DNA of 44,646 nt, taken from JAZLGI01 sp045616225. Its GTDB lineage: Bacteria > Spirochaetota > Spirochaetia > Sphaerochaetales > Sphaerochaetaceae. This document shows positions 42,301 to 44,646 of this stretch, one piece after another; within the stretch, counting starts at the first letter, position 1; every line of letters starts with the position of its first letter. The notes beneath the pieces are model-generated. The model was not told the origin of the DNA. It worked only from the letters and a program-made list of their open reading frames with translations, and ran no database searches. The DNA is taken from the NCBI GenBank assembly GCA_045616225.1, contig JAZLGI010000052.1:1-44646 (forward strand), in the 5' to 3' direction. A program made the translations under genes and the position numbers.

Positions 42301-44646
42301 TGAAGTATTCTGTAAAAGTCTTCTTCTCAATCTGAAATTCATCTGAACAGAAACTGTCAAGAAGGGCTTCATCTTTCTCTGTCAGAAGATTAACATCCCT
42401 GAGAAGTTCCTTATTTATAAATTCATTTACAACAGTACAATATGCATTGGCAAAGGCTTCTATGACAGCATCTGAATATAAATCTGACCTATATCTGAAA
42501 CTTAAGCGATATCCATCTTCTGCACAGAATACCATAAGAGTCATCTTGTTTATGGCATCAGGATTGGAAAGTCCTGTAACAGCATATTTTTTATCGTTGA
42601 GATTTAAGTTAGTGAAGTTGTCTCCTTGATAGACAAACATAAAATCATTGTTGATATTATACTTTGCAGCCAGTTCACTAAAAGGATATATATCATTCTT
42701 TACACTGTTTCTGAAGATTTCCTGAAGATGTCTTATATATTGAGCAACATTGTTTTGAGATTTAAGGTTAACCGGAAGAGCCAAAGTTTTGACAAGCATT
42801 CCTGCTGTATTAAATGTCATTGATGAATGTCTTCCCATCTCCGCAACACACACCAATGAACTGTCTGTTCCATTGTATTTTGCCAAAACAAAAGAGAAAG
42901 CAGCAAGCAGCAAGGAATTCTCAGTAAGTCCGTTTTCTTTTATGAACTTGAGCAACTTATCTGTTTTGAGTTTAAGTTTAAGCTCCAAATTGCTTAACTT
43001 TGCAATTTGCTTATCTTCATAATCACAAGGAAAATCATTTGAGACTTCCAAGCCTTCAAAGAGATTGTTGAAATAATCCCTTGCTTCGGCATATTTTTCT
43101 GTTGTTTTAAGAACTCCTTCATATGTAGAAAGATCAAAAGCAGATGTTTTCTCTTCAAATAAATCACGTCCGCTGTAAGTCCTTTCTATTTCTTTCAGAA
43201 GAATAGAGAGAGTCGTTCCGTCAAAAACAATATGGTGGGCATCTAAAGCAATAACTCTTTGAGAATCTTTTTCAAAAAGACTTATACGTATAAGGTTATC
43301 TTTTTTGAGGTCAAATGGTCTTACAAACTCTGAGAGTGACTGTTCTATATCATCTGTTTCACATCTGACAACACTTATTTTCCTATCTTCAGGAATCATA
43401 CATGGAATTCCGCCGCGGACATCAATGCTGCAATGATAAGCCTTGTGATTGTTTACAGCTTTTTCAATTGCACTAATAAGTTTATCAATATCTACATCAT
43501 CATCTAAAACTATCTGTACAGGATTATTGTACATAAGTGTTTCAGATTCTGCTTCCATTGCAAAATAAACTCCCAGTTGAGATGGAGTAAGCGGGTATTC
43601 ATTTTTAACAACTCTCTCAAAACCAAACTCAGCGTTTCCGCCGTTTTCTATCTGAGAAGCAATGCCTGCAGGCGTTTTACCGGTAAAAAACATCTCAGTA
43701 CTAAGCGGAAGATCATCAAGAAGATTAATAGTCTCAATTGCCTTTACTGAGTCTCCTCCAAGTTGGAAGAAATCATCATTTCTGCCAATTTGACCGCATT
43801 TAAGCGTTTTTTCCATTGCAATGCATATTTCTTCTTCAATCTTACCTTCAGGAGCTACATATTCTGTCTTGTAAACCTTAATGTCTGGTTTAGGTAGATT
43901 AATCCGGTCTAATTTGCCGTTTGCATTAAGCAAGAATTCTTTCATCTCAACATAAAATGCAGGAACCATGTATGATGTGAGATGTGACTTGCAGTAAGCT
44001 TTAATCTGTTCTGCAGATACAGCTTTATCCAGTGTGTAATATGCAACAAGGTATGTAACACCTAAATCATCAGTATAATCTTTTACTGCAACTTCCTTAA
44101 TTCCATCAAGTCTTCTTATGGTACTCTCAACTTCAAGAGGTTCTACCCTCTGTCCGTTAATCTTTATCATCCAGTCTTTTCTTTCAATAAATACAAGATT
44201 TCCGTCAGGCAGACACTGTACTATATCTCCTGTTCTGAACATTCGTTCAAACCCGTCAATATTCTTAAACGGATTTTTAACAAATGCCTTTTGCGTTTCT
44301 TCTTTTCTGTTCAGATATCCTTTGGCGACATTACCTGATATGCAAAGCTCTCCTACTTCTACCTCGTTATTGTCATCATCAAGAACATAAGCCCGTTCAT
44401 CCCCAATAGGTTTTCCAATTGGAGTATTTTCATACAGTTTGTCTATTTTAAATGCAAGAGTTCCCCCAAAAAGCTCTGTAGATCCATAGCCGTTCATCAC
44501 CACAGGATTATCGTTATAATAAATGTTTGTTATTCTTTCAGAACCAACTGAAATACTTCTCAAAGACTTGTTATGAGCAAGCATGAAATTAACCATTCTG
44601 GGAGGAACAAATGAAGACTCAATATTGTTGTCATCATAGTATTTTG
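36356..44646 (-). CDS. Nonribosomal peptide synthetase with terminal reductase domain, 5' end beyond window
   Basis: At least 2,763 codons; the frame is open to the right edge, so the start and any earlier modules are missing. Counting from the Met at 44596: A1 C-terminal part (NGYGSTE 35-41, RTGD 121-124, NGKLD 226-230); T1 with LGGDS (Ser283); C1 with HHIVFDG (454-460); A2 (YTSGTTGTPKG 906-916, YGPSE 1039-1043, YRTGD 1126-1130); T2 with AGLTS (Ser1287); C2 with HHIASDG (1459-1465); A3 (YTSGSTGNPKG 1915-1925, YGPTE 2061-2065, YHSGD 2141-2145); T3 with MGGTS (Ser2303); reductase with TGAVGFLG (2387-2394), ISTVS and YSLSK (2544-2548). It assembles a peptide of at least three residues and should release it by NAD(P)H reduction as an aldehyde or alcohol. 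No epimerase, methyltransferase or thioesterase domain was seen. It is convergent with the STAS gene, 11 bases apart. Confidence 0.95.
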   Translation of the reverse strand, partial: KYYDDNNIESSFVPPRMVNFMLAHNKSLRSISVGSERITNIYYNDNPVVMNGYGSTELFGGTLAFKIDKLYENTPIGKPIGDERAYVLDDDNNEVEVGELCISGNVAKGYLNRKEETQKAFVKNPFKNIDGFERMFRTGDIVQCLPDGNLVFIERKDWMIKINGQRVEPLEVESTIRRLDGIKEVAVKDYTDDLGVTYLVAYYTLDKAVSAEQIKAYCKSHLTSYMVPAFYVEMKEFLLNANGKLDRINLPKPDIKVYKTEYVAPEGKIEEEICIAMEKTLKCGQIGRNDDFFQLGGDSVKAIETINLLDDLPLSTEMFFTGKTPAGIASQIENGGNAEFGFERVVKNEYPLTPSQLGVYFAMEAESETLMYNNPVQIVLDDDVDIDKLISAIEKAVNNHKAYHCSIDVRGGIPCMIPEDRKISVVRCETDDIEQSLSEFVRPFDLKKDNLIRISLFEKDSQRVIALDAHHIVFDGTTLSILLKEIERTYSGRDLFEEKTSAFDLSTYEGVLKTTEKYAEARDYFNNLFEGLEVSNDFPCDYEDKQIAKLSNLELKLKLKTDKLLKFIKENGLTENSLLLAAFSFVLAKYNGTDSSLVCVAEMGRHSSMTFNTAGMLVKTLALPVNLKSQNNVAQYIRHLQEIFRNSVKNDIYPFSELAAKYNINNDFMFVYQGDNFTNLNLNDKKYAVTGLSNPDAINKMTLMVFCAEDGYRLSFRYRSDLYSDAVIEAFANAYCTVVNEFINKELLRDVNLLTEKDEALLDSFCSDEFQIEKKTFTEYFNDFVHKIPNHDLVVYEDKHITYGQAGKITDKVSKYIINLGLRNNDIVSILIPRNEWIVLATYSVLKAGCIYEPLDPSYPKERLSFMVKNAQAKLLITTRELRELIQDYDGNVLYVEDIEALPEAEETIVKNDFDDGFVLLYTSGTTGTPKGLLLSHKNASSLAQIARRKFDLNSDTVNACYASYGFDACFNDLISIGANGGTIHVVPEDMRLNLIELDKYYTDNKITHAIMTTQVGRQFALLTKSPYLNKMGVGGETLVPFDTDNLSFDFYNMYGPSEASVYVSENKVSGKQLRIPIGKIDENTKGYIVDSNMHRLPVGAPGELLVAGCKVGKGYLNLPEKTEASFIDNPFTDNPEYRKVYRTGDIIRFLPDGSLDFIGRHDGQVKVRGFRVELSEIEEVIRRYEGVKDATVAAFDDVSGGKFIAAYIVSDSKIDINALNDFIAEEKPSYMVPAVTMQIDSIPLTQNQKVNKRALPKPVRELENIRLPENDVQKKVYDICCKVLGTDMFGIDTDLYSAGLTSIAVIRLNVELETAFNVPFKVSDIKEHNTVLKIEQFLNSYSAIADYEILEDYPLTQTQIGIYIECISEPDSVAYNIPMMIKLGDSIDTEKLANVIKQVFNAHPYTKAILYADEKGNIRALRDDSKKVEIKIIDCDYIPDKKELVKPFKLLGEALYRIAIYRTKEGNYLFMDFHHIASDGMSINIIMADINKAYAGALIKKERYSGFEVSLDEELSRSGESFTSAKEYYDSILKGCNADCLPAKAPESDKKGASAIKRIGQTSAYKVNEYCRRNKFTPNAYFNAAFAYALSFFGNFEDAVYTTIYNGRNDSRLTNSVTMLVKTLPVIVHTEGSIVVADMIQKVQNQLIESMSNDVYSFAEISSAYGVHSDILFAYQGNEFEFDEFCGEKAQFIKVSPDTAKSPITVTVYLKDGKYEINVEYLCEMFNSAFINSFIDVFDKVLNGFAEKKKAEEIEVLSDNAIKQLECINDTDFEFENIPASRLIEKRVRETPDKVAVISSAEQLTYKELNDRANKIAAKLIDSGVKKDSVVGVIIDRSVNIPVCELAVLKAGGAFLPILPDYPDDRIDYCLSDSATKLVLTTKAIRDSKSNLFSQDKPYKAVVIEELLSSGFVSDPVIEPSGDSLAYCIYTSGSTGNPKGVMIEHHSLSNFVQTFTVAKDVYQQKNRGEVGISMGSISFDIHIIDILLPLCNGKTICIATDEEIHNPKAFADFMVDKHVDVIACTPSFIMNILGMPYMEKAFKGLKSIMVGAELFPAGLYEKLIALSPDAYIINAYGPTECTVAASAKHITSSANITIGGPGLNYKMYIMDKFGRKLPLYSTGELIICGEGVSRGYINLPEKTAQAFFECDGSPAYHSGDVARFNSDGELEFGGRVDNQVKLRGYRVELDEIESAMMNYDGIKSAKVVVRNNGSEDYLVGFFTASEKVDLDSLSEYLKSRLTYYMVPDILMQLDVMPLTPNGKIDKKALPEVKKERKQREKKKAKKSLEQELVDIFASVLSLDEFYANDNFFEMGGTSLSASTVTMQLMSKGIKVEYQDIFDNPTPELLADFIESQKIPETNSKATTDDSDVVSEFPEQLMYNTLEYAKEVKREPLGDVVLTGAVGFLGIHVFKELLDANEGKIICIIRKGDFETPEIRLKSMFMYYFGEPIGDEVKDRIIVLNGDITDNVSQVLNGIHCDTIINCAGCVKHYAADDILERINVGGVENLIKVAMEKSARLIQISTVSIPGAHTDETWKKHIKGYENKLFVIDDMGNKYSLSKYHAEQKMLEAIKNGMRGKIIRVGNLMGRYKDGEFQINFNTNAFLNAVRGFATIGKCPISHATDPMSFSPIDLTAKAVVLLAGTNDMFTAFNADSRFRIDEWQLIAAANSCGITIKPVPDEEYYDDYYRMLGDPKVNSKLQGLMTNDRPDIHGVESDNEFTTNILYRLGFSWNLPDNSYLERILQSLLSLDYFELEDEL

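Noticed and set aside
1..44646. tRNA, rRNA and CRISPR arrays
   Set aside because: No tRNA-like cloverleaf with a CCA end, no rRNA sequence and no regularly spaced direct repeats were seen on either strand; the only tandem array is the coding repeat at 30983-31126.

Overview
The window looks like chromosomal DNA of a spirochaete, most likely a gut- or rumen-type Treponema. The signs are AT-rich coding DNA, a sugar-binding protein whose signal peptide ends in a FANGAAE-like motif with no lipobox, few strong ribosome binding sites, and a gene set (thiBP, liv, glgA/glgC, a SpoIIE-type phosphatase with a STAS protein) known from treponemes. The genus is an inference; no rRNA gene is present.

Layout. 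1-745: 3' part of a glutamate synthase small-subunit gene. 905-5523 (minus): a carbohydrate ABC importer (binding protein, two permeases) with a YihX-like HAD phosphatase behind it and a membrane protein in front. A 12-bp hairpin with a U-rich tail separates the binding-protein gene from the permeases, and a promoter with a palindrome precedes the operon. 5524-6159 has no intact gene. It holds a possible structured RNA with its own terminator, a transposase fragment and the liv-operon terminator. 6160-10876 (minus): complete branched-chain amino-acid importer livKHMGF with promoter. 11032-15545: SAM hydrolase, GT4 glycosyltransferase, a coiled-coil protein, a TRIC/UPF0126 membrane protein, a GNAT protein, then a clear 6S RNA gene whose terminator abuts a DnaQ-type exonuclease gene. 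15753-21786 (plus): TPR protein, tsaE, tsaB, trxB, glgA, glgC. 22211-24733: a TPP riboswitch controlling thiB-thiP, with no thiQ. 24714-28993 (minus): uvrB, htrA and a PfkB sugar kinase. 29077-32160: glnS and a convergent RlmK-like rRNA methyltransferase with a repetitive basic tail, sharing a bidirectional terminator. 32240-36344 (plus): a hypothetical protein, a phosphohexomutase, and a partner-switching pair (RsbU-like phosphatase fused to an RsbW-like kinase domain, plus a STAS antagonist). 36356 to the right edge (minus): a giant nonribosomal peptide synthetase, cut by the window edge, with visible domain order A-T-C-A-T-C-A-T-R.

Most of the window is ordinary nutrient import, glycogen synthesis, tRNA and rRNA modification and DNA repair. 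The most unusual element is the NRPS. Its terminal reductase domain predicts release of a peptide aldehyde or alcohol rather than an acid. Peptide-aldehyde NRPSs of this general kind are known from gut bacteria but are not typical of spirochaetes. Second-tier points are the 6S RNA that leaves the downstream exonuclease gene without a leader, the thiamine importer without an ATPase, the possible pseudoknotted RNA at about 5645-5834, and the 48-nt repeats in the methyltransferase gene.
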